A stretch of DNA of 64,000 nt from Symbiodinium natans (Eukaryota; Sar; Dinophyceae; Suessiales; Symbiodiniaceae), in the NCBI GenBank assembly GCA_905221605.1, contig CAJNDS010002734.1, positions 706,779 to 770,778 of the forward strand, in the 5' to 3' direction. The notes beneath the pieces were generated by a model that had not been told where the DNA came from, searched no databases, and saw nothing but the letters and a program-made list of their open reading frames with translations. Positions 30,752-41,626 of the stretch are shown here, one piece after another; positions within the stretch are counted from its first letter, which is position 1, and every line of letters begins with the position of its first letter. The translations under genes and the position numbers were made by a program.

Positions 30752-31220
30752 AGCTTCCCTGATCTTACCTGGGAGTCTTTCCAGAAACAGGGGTTTGCGA
30801 CAACAAGGGACCCCGAATATAGCCCCCCAGATAGTAGGATTCCCTTTAAGACAAGGACCCCCCAAAAAAGGTGCCCCCTAATTTCGGAAACAGGACTACT
30901 GCCTGGAGCTCATGATGAAGGCCACCCTGGAGCTGCGCGAGCGACTGCCAGAGGCCGCCAGCTGCTTCGTGGAGCCCCGGAACGAGGCCGTGATGCTGAA
31001 CGGGGCGCTGCGGCTCTCCGCCTACCTCCCCTGGGGGAGGGCCCTCAGGCGCGGCGAGGCCGAGCCGGAGAGGCGCTTCTACGGGGGCGAGGCGATCATG
31101 CGGGAGCTGCGCAGCTGCGAGGGCCAGCCTGCTGTGCAGGCCATGAGCCAGCAGGCCTCCTACTCCTGGTGCCGGGGCTGCCCCATGAGCCTGACCTTCG
31201 GAATCTTGCAGAGCATTGTG
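30752..31220 (+). CDS. Unidentified protein, two exons split by a 103-bp foldback intron
   Basis: Left exon 30752-30790 reads SFPDLTWESFQKQ; right exon 30894-31220 continues DYCLELMMKATLELRERLPE, then EPRNEAVMLNG, LSAYLPWGRALRRGEAEPER and CEGQPAVQAMSQQASYSWCR, up to a GTACAG donor. The frame is continuous when 30791-30893 is removed. I do not recognise the family. It may belong with the exons just upstream, which are on the same strand. Confidence 0.6.
30791..30893 (+). mobile_element. Foldback family B introner element
   Basis: GAAACAGG at 30784-30791 is repeated at 30887-30894 (offset 103). The inner ends GGGGTTTGCGACAACAAGGG and CCCCCTAATTTCGGAAAC are partial inverted repeats with the family core ATAGTAGGATTCCCTT. 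The right copy of the repeat supplies AG for splicing. Confidence 0.8.
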
Positions 31221-31660
31221 GTACAGCGGCCCTACGAGGCAAGGGGTCGGAACATCCCTGAAGCTCCCCTTAGAGCTCTCCTTAGTTTGTGCTTCCCAAG
31301 TTCGCCTCGGGAGCCGAAGTCTCGGGAGCTGAGCATCGAAGGGGTCGCTGCAGTCAGCACTCGTCACATCACCTGCATAGGGAATTTGCAGGCTGGTGGG
31401 GGGGGGGGCCGTGGGCGGGGGGGATACGTGGGGGGCTTCTTTGCGGGTTAGGGGAGGAGGGTTCGGAGGAAGTCAGCGATCATCACGGGCTCACGTTTTG
31501 AGCGATGGTCGGCCAGCAGGCCCTCTCTCCTTTCATCCTCTTTCCTTCGATGAATCTCACAATCTTTTTTGTTCCCCCCTCTCCCTCTTTTCTGTTTCTC
31601 TTTTCGGTGGACTCTTTCAATGTTCCTACCAGTGACAATGACATGTGTTGAAGTGTTGCG
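31221..31660. other. Intron-like sequence, nothing recognised
   Basis: Contains a G-run (31400-31412) and a pyrimidine-rich stretch (31525-31620) before the next exon-like segment. Confidence 0.4.
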
Positions 31661-31820
31661 CAAGCGAGTTCGTTGGCTGGCTGCGCCTGGCTGACTTCCT
31701 CGCTTGGACCGTGGTCAAGCGCGACGACCTACTGGTCTCGGAGATCTGCCTCAGCGTCGCGGTGCGGGTGGTGCGTTGCCTCTCGGGGATCGACGGCACT
31801 CGCGTCTCATGGGAGGACAG
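31661..31820 (+). CDS. Exon-like segment, unidentified
   Basis: After GCAAG the frame reads SEFVGWLRLADFLAWTVVKR, then DDLLVSEICLSVAVRVV up to SWEDS, where a telomere-like array starts within a few bases. Hydrophobic and helical in character. Confidence 0.45.
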
Positions 31821-31823
31821 TCC

Positions 31824-31886
31824 GAACCCTAAACCCTAAACCCTAAACCCTAAACTCTAAACCCTAAACCCTAAACCCTAAACCCA
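31824..31886 (-). repeat. Telomere-like CCCTAAA array abutting an exon end
   Basis: Eight to nine units, one CCCTAAACT variant. Confidence 0.9.
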
Positions 31887-31899
31887 TGAAACTGTCAGC

Positions 31900-33350
31900 G
31901 CTTTCAGTGTGCAGAGGGTAGCATCGGGTGCGGCAGCAGGAGCTCAGGCAGTTCCACGCTGCCCATGTGGCGCCAGCGCCTTATGGGGAGAGGTTGAAGG
32001 TCAACCCGGAGGACGCTGCATGATTGAGTACTTTTCCGATCTTCGCTCCAGAACTACGTCTGAGGTTCGGAATCCACATGGAGCCCAACGAAGAAACCAT
32101 TCAGGACTGAATATGAGGTGTTGGAGTTCTTGTTATTTCTGTGAATAGCAAGTACTATATACTATAGACATATTAGTATCAACATTATATGCATAGAATC
32201 CTTGGCACGTATGCATCTACATCTTCACGCTGATCGAAGTCGCCCCTTAAGCGGCCATATCATCTCTTCCGGTGGGCTGTAGCGCTGGCTTAGTAAACGC
32301 CTTCTATCCTGCCAATCCCGAGCCAATCTGTAAGAACATGAGAATGCACAAAAGATGCTGGTGTTTAGTGCCATCGGCTCCAGGAGATTGAGCGCCTCAC
32401 CTTGATCCCCTCCCGCCGAGGCGCACGGGGCTTTGGGGGCAAGCGGGACTCTGTGTTTCTGAGCCTATGGGATCCCTGCCGTGGATGTAAATCTTCAGTT
32501 CTAAGCCCGACACCTCAGTGTGACGGAGAGCTTAACAGTCAGTCAGCAAGCTTGCAAGAAGTCCTAAACCCCTGAACCCCAGAGCCCTAAAAACCCCTGT
32601 ACACTGCAGCGGATCTGATTGCATTCGGGCTGGAGCAACTAGCCTCTGCAGCCCTCACCAGAACCCCAGGCCCCTTCACTCCCCTTTACTAAACCGCAAC
32701 GTCGCCTGAATCACCTAAATCCCCCAGACCCCTAAACCCTAAAACCCCAGGTTTGCTAGATCCATCGCCCCCCTTGCAGATCTTGTGATCATCGCTGTGC
32801 GCCTCGCAGTGACGCCGCAAGGCCATGGCCAGGTTTAGAGTTCTTGGGTTATAGGGGTTCGAGGTTTTACAATAGGGTTTAGAGGGTGAAAGGGTAGGCT
32901 TCAAGAATCTAGGGGAGGGGGCCATAGGGTTTAGGGGTTTGGGGTTTGGGGTGATGCTTGAGATAGCAATGATGGGTTTTCATCTTCTAGGGTTTGTGTA
33001 TGTAGTTTCAAAAACGTTTCAAGTTACAGGATTCAGAGTTGCAGGATGGAAAGCCATGTTTAAAGTTTAGGGTTGAACCCGTTGCGCCAAGTTACCTTCG
33101 TGCCATGACGGCCCATCACGGTCCTCTTCCCTCCCCACCCTTCCACACGCGTCGACCAAAGGCGATGAGATCGAGCCGGTTTCACTGATGGCGAAGGACC
33201 AAGCAGAGCTTCTCGGATGCTTATGGTCGCAGTCACCAGCCAATGTAAACTGCAGCTTGCTCAACACCGCCATCATCATCCGTCATCCACCATTCGCCAT
33301 CCATCCATCCACCTGTCCATCCACAATCCATCACCCGTCATCCGTCATCG

Positions 33351-33383
<33 letters not shown>

Positions 33384-34470
33384 CCACCGTAATAAACTAA
33401 TAGTCTCACAGTTACTACAAGAATGATTGCCATCACCATCCGCATCATAGCCATCATCGTCATCATCACCGTCGTAATCAAAACAATCGCACAACAATGC
33501 ACCAGCAGCTCCAGCAGCACCAGCGCCAGCACCAGCACCAGCAGCACCACGTCATGGTCACGGTCACAGTCATGGTTCTCCTCCTCATCACCATCGCCAG
33601 CATTGACAGTGTGAGGCCACGTGAAAATAACGACAGAGAGTCGAAGCGCCAAGGACTTTTGTGGACTGGCTCCTTCATTGTCCTGCAGCTGGCGGTACTT
33701 AAAAACGGCGGTTCGGTTGTCCAAAGTTGGGTCTCCTTCTGGGCGGCCGCGACTGTAGAACAAAACCTATTCTTTGTTGGCTGGTACTATCCCACCCCTT
33801 GGGTAACTTACATCACAGTAGGTGTTGGGTTCTTCAGATGCAAAAGGGCCACAGGAATGGATCCTGAGTTCAGATCATCCAAGCATGGCCTCCGAATGGG
33901 GCCCTCGAGAAGGAACTCCCCATCGATGCGATGCTACGTTCATGGATCTAGATTTCAGACAAACGCGTGCCAGAGTTTTTGCCAGGGGGCGCTTCACGGA
34001 CGGCGTTGCTTTGTGCAGCGCATGTTTTTTTTCGAGGGCGTTTGTCTGCGTCATGCTAGCTCAGTGGAGTTGGGCATGGCCCGCTTTTGTGCTCAGCTCC
34101 ATTATCAGGGATAGAAGTTGGCATGCCACGCAGCTCAGCAGCTAAGCCCAAGACATGACCAAAACCACGAAACCTGTATAACATACATAACATCCTGTAT
34201 AACAAAAGCCCACATCTGCTGCACAGCGTGTTTTGGCAGCCTCCATGGATGTGGGCGACGTGGAAGAGCCGGCGCCAGTGGCCGGGTCCCGCGCGCTGCG
34301 TGCCTGCCGCGGGGAGTTCCGGTTTGCATGGGAGGCCGGGTGAGGCCAAGCTCCACATTTGGGGGGGGTTTTCGCATCATGGCCTCTTTAGGAGGCTACC
34401 CCCTAATATTTTTTTGCCTTGCGCATGGTATAATGACGAAAAACCGCAGCCGAGATGTTTCTGGTTGCTC
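31900..34470. other. Long stretch without a recognised gene
   Basis: Contains degenerate telomere-like words (32565-32600, 32720-32750, 32930-32956), CAT/ATC triplet repeats (33260-33385, 33440-33480), a CAGCAC/CACCAG stretch (33500-33560) and unique sequence. No exon could be defended. Confidence 0.4.
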
Positions 34471-34472
34471 AG

Positions 34473-35538
34473 AGCTCGCCGTGCGATTTCCCGCGAGGAG
34501 TCGGAAGAGCTCATGCTGGAGTTTGCCGCGCACGTGCCAGCTTGGCGGCAGCTCTCACACAGCGAGCTACGAAGACATCGCCTCCTGCGCCTGAACCCCC
34601 TGTGGTTCCTTTGCATCCTGGGCTGCGCCTGCTGCATCCTGCTGGGGCACGGCTTCCACTCCGTGTTCTGCCAGGGAGGGGCCGTGCGCGCCGATGAGTT
34701 CGAGGCCCTAAACCCTAAACCCTAAACCCTAAACCCTAAACCCTAAACCCTAAACCCTAAACCCTAAACCCTAAACCCTAAAACGTAACACCAAAACTAC
34801 CATCTCAGACTGCGCAGTGGCAAAGACAAGTGCACATTGTCTGACCTAGATGCTGTGAGAACCTCTAGGTTCAGCATCTGCAGTGCCGATCCGTCGAGTT
34901 CCTTGTGTGCTCTTTTTGGTTATCTCGGTGGCTTGCTTGGTCTTGTGGTTTCTCGTGCTTTCTGGGCATCGTAGTTGCATCCAGCGTGCCTGTTCCATGG
35001 GTCCCACGAAACGCCACCAGGTGGAGCGGAGGGCGCGTATCTGGTGGGTCTACTGCTACTCTGGAGGCTTCGTGGGGACGGTGCTGGTGGACATCGTCGC
35101 TCTGCTCAGCGCGCTGGCCAGCGATGGCGACGCGGAGGACGGGAGGAAGTCTCCCATATGTGGTAAAAGCAGCTTAAGAGCCGAAAGTGGAGAGCGCAAC
35201 ATAGCCCCTTTTAGCCCCAGGAGCGCAACCGTACCATCCGCTCCTGCGTAGTGGCCATCCTGATCCAGCTCTGGCCCTTTGCCTGATTTTTTCTTTCCCT
35301 ACGCCATCGAAGAGCCCCTAAACACCCCAAACACCTTAAAGACCCTAAAGACCCCAAACATCCTAAACATCCTAAACATCCTAAACATCCTAAGCATCCT
35401 AAACATCCTAAACATCCTAAACATCCTCAAGCCCCAAATTGCCCCAAATTTTGCGGCTTCTTCCGGGAGAGGTACATGATCGGAGACTTGCACCTGCTCT
35501 TCAGGATGAGCCGACGCCTTCAGAGCAAGTTCCGAGAA
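34473..35538 (+). CDS. Unidentified membrane protein, four exons
   Basis: Exons: 34473-34707 (ISREESEELMLEFAAHVPAW, then a hydrophobic helix LNPLWFLCILGCACCILLGH), 34884-35149 (two hydrophobic stretches, VLFLVISVACLVLWFLVL and GGFVGTVLVDIVALLSALA), 35221-35283 (ERNRTIRSCVVAILIQLWPF) and 35455-35538 (FFRERYMIGDLHLLFRMSRR). At least three membrane helices are predicted from hydrophobicity by eye. The acceptors CTGCAG and CCCCAG precede the second and third exons. A CCCTAAA array starts at the end of exon 1 and a CATCCTAAA repeat precedes exon 4. Family unknown; a polytopic channel or transporter is possible. Confidence 0.5.
34708..34784 (-). repeat. Telomere-like CCCTAAA array at an exon end
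   Basis: Eleven pure units directly after the exon frame GCVRADEFEA-like end. Confidence 0.95.
35325..35432 (-). repeat. CATCCTAAA 9-bp repeats
   Basis: About nine ACATCCTAA units following AAACACC/GACCCTAAA units; looks like a 9-bp derivative of the telomere-like unit. Confidence 0.85.
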
Positions 35539-35585
35539 GGGCCCCCCCCCCCCCCCACTGCAAACCTTGAAAGAGGATTTCAGTG

Positions 35586-35648
35586 GTTTAGGGTTTAGGG
35601 TTTAGGATTAGGGTTTAGGGTTTAGGGTTTAGGGTTTAGGGTTTAGGG
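35586..35648 (+). repeat. TTTAGGG array
   Basis: Nine units with one ATTAGGG. Confidence 0.9.
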
Positions 35649-36161
35649 CTCTTACGAGGCGCCTTTGATCCACCCGGATCTAAGTCATTCAGCCGAGCTC
35701 GCGCTCCAGGAAGGGATCGGGGGATTTTAGGGGTGGCGTGGATGCACGGCCGGTCGCAACTCGTATCCCTGCCGCATAGTCACCTGATGGCGCATCCATG
35801 ACTGGAACAGGATATTTTCGAAAGCTCATCCGACCCTTAGAACCTCCGATTCTTAGGGACTTAGGGAAGGTCACCCGAAATCAGAAACTGGAGCTCTCGA
35901 CTGGCAAGCTGTGGGTTTCCTGACACGGTTTGGAGGAGGGTGCGACCTTGAAGAAAGGGGGGGGTAGTTGCTCGAACCGGAACCTGAACCGAACTGAAAC
36001 TGACAATCACCCGGAGCCCGAACCCGAGGAAAGGACACCGTCCTCATGCACGCCTCCGCCATCAGCCGCGTAACGTTCGGAGCGGCCTTTCTGGTGACGT
36101 CCGGAGCTCAGCCTGTGGAAGAGCAGAGGAGAAGCCAGGGTCTTTGAATATTTGGAGGCTC

Positions 36162-36272
36162 ATGGGTACTTCTAAGTAGGGTTACAAGTAGGGTAACCAT
36201 GTTTACAACTGTCTTCAGGGTACTGACAACTCCACTTATAAAGTGACCATGAACCTTCAAGTAGGGCGACTT
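36162..36272. repeat. Foldback family E copy
   Basis: GAGGCTCATGGGTACTTCTA at the left, inverted as ACCATGAACCTTCAAGTAG at the right, with GGGTAACC/GGGTACT in the loop. Confidence 0.75.
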
Positions 36273-36288
36273 CAAAGGGGGCTGCTGT

Positions 36289-36396
36289 CTCCCTAAACCC
36301 TAAACCCTAAACCCTAAACCCTAAACCCTAAACCCTAAACCCTAAACCCTAAGCCCTAAACCGTAAATCCCAAACCCCAAACCCCAAACCCCAAAC
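36289..36396 (-). repeat. Telomere-like CCCTAAA array
   Basis: Nine CCCTAAA units, then CCCCAAA units. Confidence 0.95.
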
Positions 36397-36409
36397 CCTA
36401 AATTATCAG

Positions 36410-36496
36410 CCCTGCGTGAGGTTTGCCATCGGCCTCCTCACTCCTGCCGGCCAGGCGGTCTTCCACCGCTGGGCCGAAGGCAGACCAGACCCCAAG
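36410..36496 (+). CDS. Exon-like segment, unidentified
   Basis: After TATCAG reads PCVRFAIGLLTPAGQAVFHR then WAEGRPDPK before GCCCGG. Starts 14 bases after a telomere-like array. Confidence 0.45.
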
Positions 36497-36889
36497 GCCC
36501 GGGGGGGACTTCAATGCCGCCCCTCAACCCTGTAAAGCCGATAAACACTATAATTGATGATAATCCCTGTAGACCTCATAAACCTCATAAAACCCTATCA
36601 ACCCTATGCAACCCAATAGACACTGTAAACCCTGTAAACCCTGTAAACCCTGTAAACCCTCAACCCGAAACAAAAAAAACCATAAACCCCTCTCGCAAGG
36701 TGCTCTCCTTTGTTGTTGTACATGGGCGTTTTCTTCTTTCATTTTTGGTTTTTTCCTTTCCCATTTTTTTTTTTCTCAGTTTCGCCTGCGGACTCTCCGC
36801 AAGCGCGCCCAGGAAGGGGGCCCACCCGGGCCACCCCCGCCGCGAGAGACCGCCACTTGGCTCCGTCCAGGAGTCTCGCAGCTCTGGGC

Positions 36890-37035
36890 GACTTTTGGGT
36901 GTGGGGTTCAGGGTTTTAGGGTTTTGAGGACTTGGGCTTCAGGGTTTTTGGGTTCAGGGTTCAGGGTTTTAGGGTTTTTGGGTTTAGGGTTCAGGGTTTA
37001 GGATTTAGGGTTCATAGGGTTTGTAGGGTTTAGAG
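36890..37035 (+). repeat. Degenerate TTTAGGG/TTCAGGG array
   Basis: Many GGGTTTTAGGG and GGGTTCAGGG variants. Confidence 0.85.
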
Positions 37036-37047
37036 GCATTGGTCCAG

Positions 37048-37170
37048 CAAAGGCGATCACCTGGATGATCCGTCTCGCCTTCTGCCTCTTCATGGTGGTG
37101 GCTTACCTGGGTGCCCTTGCTGCGCTAGAGAGTTTTCTCGGCTCGCCGAACCCCCAGACTCCCCTACTCC
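37048..37170 (+). CDS. Exon-like segment with a membrane helix
   Basis: After GTCCAG reads KAITWMIRLAFCLFMVVAYL then GALAALESFLGSPNPQT. One strong hydrophobic helix. A faint likeness to the M3 helix of ionotropic glutamate receptors was considered but is not sufficient for a name. Confidence 0.4.
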
Positions 37171-37185
37171 GTGCGCTACAAGGGA

Positions 37186-37288
37186 GTCTACGAAAATAAG
37201 CGACCCCTATACTGGACCCCCAAAGAGTAGGATTCCCTTATGATAAGGACATACCCCAAACAGCTACCCTAATTTCGGAGACTCCCAC
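37186..37288. repeat. Foldback family B copy
   Basis: GGGAGTCTACGAAAATAAGC at the left and TTTCGGAGACTCCC at the right; the two arms changed together (GGGAGTCT/AGACTCCC), so pairing is preserved. Confidence 0.8.
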
Positions 37289-37446
37289 ATGCACCCGTAT
37301 GCCGTATGCGGAACGAGAATGAGCTTCGCTGGCAGTAGGCCGGCACGCTCGCACAGCCTAGGGTAAGTCAGAGGAGCTGCCAAAGTGCCTGCTTTGGCAT
37401 AGGGCCCTTAAAACAGTTAGTTCCCTAGAGATGATAAACTTAAATG

Positions 37447-38415
37447 CCAAACCCCAAACCCTAAACCCCAAACCCTGAACCCTCACACCCCAGAATGTGA
37501 GGCTACACGCCGCTGCTTGAGCTGGACTACAGCGACGCAGAGCCCCTGGCGCAGAACGCAGCCCAGCGCGGCATCTGGAAGCTGAAGGCGCCGAAGGGAA
37601 GGGTGTTTGGTCAGGGTTTAGGGTTTAGGGTTCAGGGTGTAGGGTTTAGGGTTTAGGTTTCAGGTGGTTCAGGGTTTAGGGCTGACCTGCTAGAGCCTTT
37701 ACATACTAATCAGTACTGAAGAGTATGACGAGTTCCTGGGGGCGACCGCGGTTTTCGCGTACACGATCGCATGTGGTCCCTCCCGATTGCGAATTGACGC
37801 GGATGCCGTGCGAACGCCTCACGAACGGCGCTGCGCGCCCGCTCGCGAACGCCTCGCGCTGTCCGAAGGCTTCCGGACTGTGAAATTATGCAGCTGGACC
37901 AAAGCATTCTCAGGAATTCTATAGAGAGAGAATCGTTACCGCGAAACAGGTTTTAGGGCGTAGGGCTTAGGCTTGGCATTTAGGGTTCGGGGCTTCGGAC
38001 TTACGTAGGAGAAGAAAGCCCGATTGGCGGTTTTCGTGGTGGTTTTCGGTTCCACTCCCTAAACCCTAAACCCTAAACCCTGAATTGACCCTGGACCAAC
38101 CCTAAACCCTCAACCCTCAACCCTCAAACCCCAAACCCTAAACCCCAAACCCTAAACCCTAAACCTTCCTGAGGTGGCCTTGGTGGCTGGAGCCACTTGG
38201 ACCAGACATGTGTTGGCACAAGCGAATGGAAGAAACCGTGCGATGCCTCAGGAGCCTCAAGCTCATGCATACCTAAGCCCATGAGCCCTAAAGACTAAAC
38301 ACTAAACTCTAAACCCCCTGAACTTTAAACCCCAAACTGTCAACCCTAAACCCTAAACTGTTCACCCTAAACCCTAAACCCCCTGAACTTTAAACCCTAA
38401 ACCCTAAACCCGAAG
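37447..38415. repeat. Cluster of telomere-like blocks in both orientations
   Basis: CCCTAAA-type at 37447-37482, 38056-38166 and 38285-38412; TTTAGGG-type at 37613-37683 and 37950-37990. Short unique segments lie between. Confidence 0.85.
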
Positions 38416-38428
38416 CCCAGCTCAACAG

Positions 38429-38568
38429 GTCGTGGTGCTGGCCGCCGAAGGCTTCATGTTCTCTAGAGGGCCTGGGCTCTACATGCTCGCAGCGCAGCCG
38501 TTCTTCGTACTTGGCACGGCGTACCTCATGGAGGACTCTTTACTGAAGGCGGCTCACGAACCTTTGTA
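38429..38568 (+). CDS. Exon-like segment, unidentified, hydrophobic
   Basis: After CAACAG reads VVVLAAEGFMFSRGPGLYML then AAQPFFVLGTAYLMED. Followed directly by a family B copy. Confidence 0.5.
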
Positions 38569-38570
38569 TG

Positions 38571-38634
38571 GGAAGTTACGACAACGAGGGACCCCTAACA
38601 TAGACTCCAAATGAAGGTACCCCTAATTTCGGAA
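38571..38634. repeat. Foldback family B copy, short form
   Basis: GGGAAGTTACGACAACGAGG at the left and CCCCTAATTTCGGAAACCCC at the right; the middle core is deleted. Confidence 0.75.
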
Positions 38635-38815
38635 ACCCCATCATGCGGAGCTGGTTCGGGGGGGCTTATAAGCAGAGGATCCTAATGGCTACAGAGCACC
38701 GGGCCTCCAGTCGAGGACGGAAGGCTCAGTGCCCGGCGGCTACTGGCTGCGCTGAGTGCCTCGGCTGTGTAAATACCGACAGCCGGCGGACCTGCAGAGC
38801 CTCTTTCAAATGTGG

Positions 38816-38908
38816 GGGGTTTAGGGTTTAGGGTTTAGGGTTTAGGGTTTAGGGTTTAGGGTTTAGGGTTTAGGGTTTAGGGTTTAGGGTTTAGGGTTTA
38901 GGGCTTGG
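38816..38908 (+). repeat. TTTAGGG array, pure
   Basis: About 13 units. Confidence 0.95.
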
Positions 38909-38914
38909 GGCAGA

Positions 38915-39003
38915 AGAAGGGGCTCCTAATTTTCACCCCACAAGTAGTAGGATTCCCTTATAACAAGTACCCCAATAAGGCAAGCCTAAATTCGGAAACC
39001 CCC
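38915..39003. repeat. Foldback family B copy
   Basis: Core GTAGTAGGATTCCCTTATAA and right end AAATTCGGAAACCCCCATGT. Confidence 0.75.
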
Positions 39004-39076
39004 ATGTGGGCACCCTTGACATGTGAGGCTTTAGCAGATCGCTTCGCTTTCCTTCCAGAGGTAGATGGAAGTCGCC

Positions 39077-39155
39077 AAACCCTAAACCCCAAACCCCAAA
39101 CCCCAAACCCTAAACCCTAAACCTTAAACCCTAAACCCTAAACCTAAACCCTAAA
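39077..39155 (-). repeat. Telomere-like CCCTAAA array
   Basis: About 11 units, left part CCCCAAA. Confidence 0.9.
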
Positions 39156-39889
39156 GCGGAATCGAGCTGCGGCCACCCAGGTGCTTTGCTGCCTTTCGTT
39201 GTGGTTGGCAGTGGCTTTGCAGCCTGTGGGCCTGCACTTTGGGAGATTCTGGCGGGCAAGTGAGTGTTGGCTTCTATAGAGTTTAGAGGGTTTAGGGTTT
39301 AGGGTTTAGGGTTTAGGGTTTTTGGAGTGCGTGAGGGGTTTATAGGTGTGTGCGTGTGCTTCTACGGTCTTGACGCGCGGCTGGTCAAGCCAGCGTTCTT
39401 CTGTAGTCGTTTTCAGCTTCACCATGCCAAGCATGGTGAGGATGCGCAGGAAGGCTCTTAGCCATGGCGCTTATCAGGATACGGACCTGGCGCTCATGCC
39501 GGCGTTAATGTGCCTACTAAGTTCGAACTTGTGGAGAGGCATGTTTTGAAGCTGAACATGACGGATTTCGTACCATGCGCCCGACCCCCCTGCGACAGGC
39601 GCAGTCACGAGGATCAGGCCTGCGGCCGCTGTGCCCGAAATGTCTATCGAAAGACCACGTGATCACCCCCTAGGGGCAGGAGTCGGGGTAAACTGCAAGA
39701 GTCATAAGAGATAGGAAGCAGGAAGGGGCATGGACACCCGGGTGGCTTGGGGACGAACCAATGGTGGGACGCGCAGCATCAAAAGGTCGCTCGAAAGGAC
39801 GAGGACATCGCAGAGCGTGACAAGAACATCTTGTGCCGTGCTCAGCTTGTGGGGCCAGAGGACAGGAAGTCCTACTGTACATGAGTATT

Positions 39890-40032
39890 ATTGTTATTCT
39901 TGTTCTTGTTCTTATTCTTATTCTTATTCTTATTCGTATTCTTATTCTTATTCTTATTCTTATTATTACTATTATTCTTATTATTACTATTATTCTTCTT
40001 ATTATTATTATCACTATCATTACTATTGTTAT
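39890..40032 (+). repeat. TTATTC hexamer and ATT repeat
   Basis: TTCTTG/TTATTC units grading into TTATTACTATTATT. Confidence 0.9.
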
Positions 40033-40173
40033 GATTGTTAGTGGTCATCGTAGTAACTGGAAGCTGCAGTAGCTCAGGCATCTCCAAGCCAGACTGGATG
40101 GCCTCGAGCAGGAAGCTTTGGTGAAGGCCAGCTGCCCCACTTTACCGTGCGCTGGGGATGCACAGTGGGCTGT

Positions 40174-40262
40174 GATACCCTGTAATCCCATAAAAGGCCC
40201 ATTATACCCTTAGTAATCCCTAAAGAGGCCCTTTACAGGGTTCATTATGGGGATTATGAGGC
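40174..40262. repeat. Foldback family D
   Basis: CCTGTAATCCCATAAAAGGC at the left is mirrored by TTCATTATGGGGATTATGAG at the right. Single copy seen. Confidence 0.6.
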
Positions 40263-40401
40263 CTAACCGCCCATCCTGTGATGCAGAGTGACATGAACCC
40301 TACGCCGAAAACCATTCCAGAAGGACGACTGGTGCCGCAAACGCGACGAGGCGGCGATGCTGTCTCCATGTGGGCTGGTTACCATGTGGTTTGTTGCACA
40401 T

Positions 40402-40487
40402 ACGGGTGGCTGTCAGCCCTAAATACTAGGTGCCGTATTATAATCGGGATCCCAAAAAGGGACCATAATGTTGACAACCACCCATAT
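40402..40487. repeat. Foldback family C copy
   Basis: GGGTGGCTGTCAG at the left, GTTGACAACCACCC at the right, core TAGGTGCCGTATTATAATCG. Second copy at 56943. Confidence 0.8.
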
Positions 40488-40844
40488 GCATGTGTACACA
40501 CATATATATATATATGTAGTTACACATGCTTGCATATCGCAGTCCCATCTTGGCTCGCGTCTCGCGCTTCATCGTGCCATCCGAGCTTGGCCATTCGCTT
40601 CCGTTTGGTTTGGGACAGAATGGGTTGCAAGACAAGCAAGAGGCTCGGCTGCAAAAAAGAATCTGGCACGGTCCAGCATGAGCTTGCAGTAACATCGATA
40701 TCTTTGCAGATGGCGCGCGCCGCATGGTGTGCTAACGTTCCTGGCGTGCCAAGGACGGTTGCCGCCGCCACTGCCCCCGAGAAGGCCCCAGTCCCTGTCG
40801 TGGCCTCCGAGTCCAAGGCGTCAACGGAGGCGCGGAGCTTTTGA

Positions 40845-40940
40845 CTAGGGTTTAGGGTTTAGGGTTTAGGGTTTAGGGTTTAGGGTTTAGGGTTTAGGGT
40901 AGTTTAGGGTTTAGGGTTTAGTGTTTAGGGTTTAGGGTCG
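40845..40940 (+). repeat. TTTAGGG array
   Basis: About 13 units with one AGTTTAGGG break and one TTTAGTG. Confidence 0.95.
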
Positions 40941-41102
40941 CGCCTGTGTGCCAAAGCATGCCCAGGGTGTGTTGAAGTATGCTCGACGTGAACTTGCCAT
41001 TCCGCTCCAGATCTGAACTCTCATCATATGTCATCACCTGTCATCACACACCATCATCTGCCATATGTATGTCGTCGGAAGTCATCATAGTCCTTCGATA
41101 CC

Positions 41103-41378
41103 CGAAACCCTAAACCCTCAACCCTAAACCCTAAACCCTCAACCTTAAACCCTAAACCCTAAACCCTAAACCCTAAACCCTAAACCCTAAACCCTATGTG
41201 AAGTTCAAGTTGGGGAAGCCCAGGCTCCCGGAGAGGATCCCACCGAGGCCACCACCCAGGCTCCGTGTCACGGAGATCTGGGATCTCAAGGGATCTGAAG
41301 CCTTTTCGTGTTGAGGATGGTTTAGGGTTTAGGGTTTAGGGGTTTAGGGTTTAGGGTTTAGGGTTTAGGGTTTAGGGT

Positions 41379-41431
<53 letters not shown>

Positions 41432-41583
41432 GGCGACACCCAAAGAGCCCAATACCCCTTAAATCAGGAATACTCCTTAAATCCTATTCAGGATCCCTAA
41501 ACCCTAAACCCTAAACCCTAAACCCTAAACCCTAAACCCTATCCCCTAAACCCTAAACCCTATCCCCTAAACCCTAAACCCTA
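41103..41583. repeat. Three telomere-like arrays with a GGGTTGA block
   Basis: CCCTAAA at 41106-41198, TTTAGGG at 41320-41378 passing into about eight GGGTTGA units (41379-41434), then CCCTAAA with CCCTATC units at 41494-41583. Variant units have spread locally. Confidence 0.9.
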
Positions 41584-41626
41584 TGCAATGTAAGGTCCAT
41601 TCCCTTATTGGGCTCTCCGGGCACAG

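Noticed and set aside
31244-31262. GGAACATCCCTG as a family A terminus
   Set aside because: A short match without a partner arm; could be chance.
37048-37170. Ionotropic glutamate receptor M3 helix
   Set aside because: The hydrophobic segment lacks the SYTANLAAF signature; similarity is generic for a membrane helix.
21606-38634. Target duplications for the family B copies at 21606, 37186 and 38571
   Set aside because: No matching 8-bp flanks were seen, so I do not claim they are recent insertions or introns.
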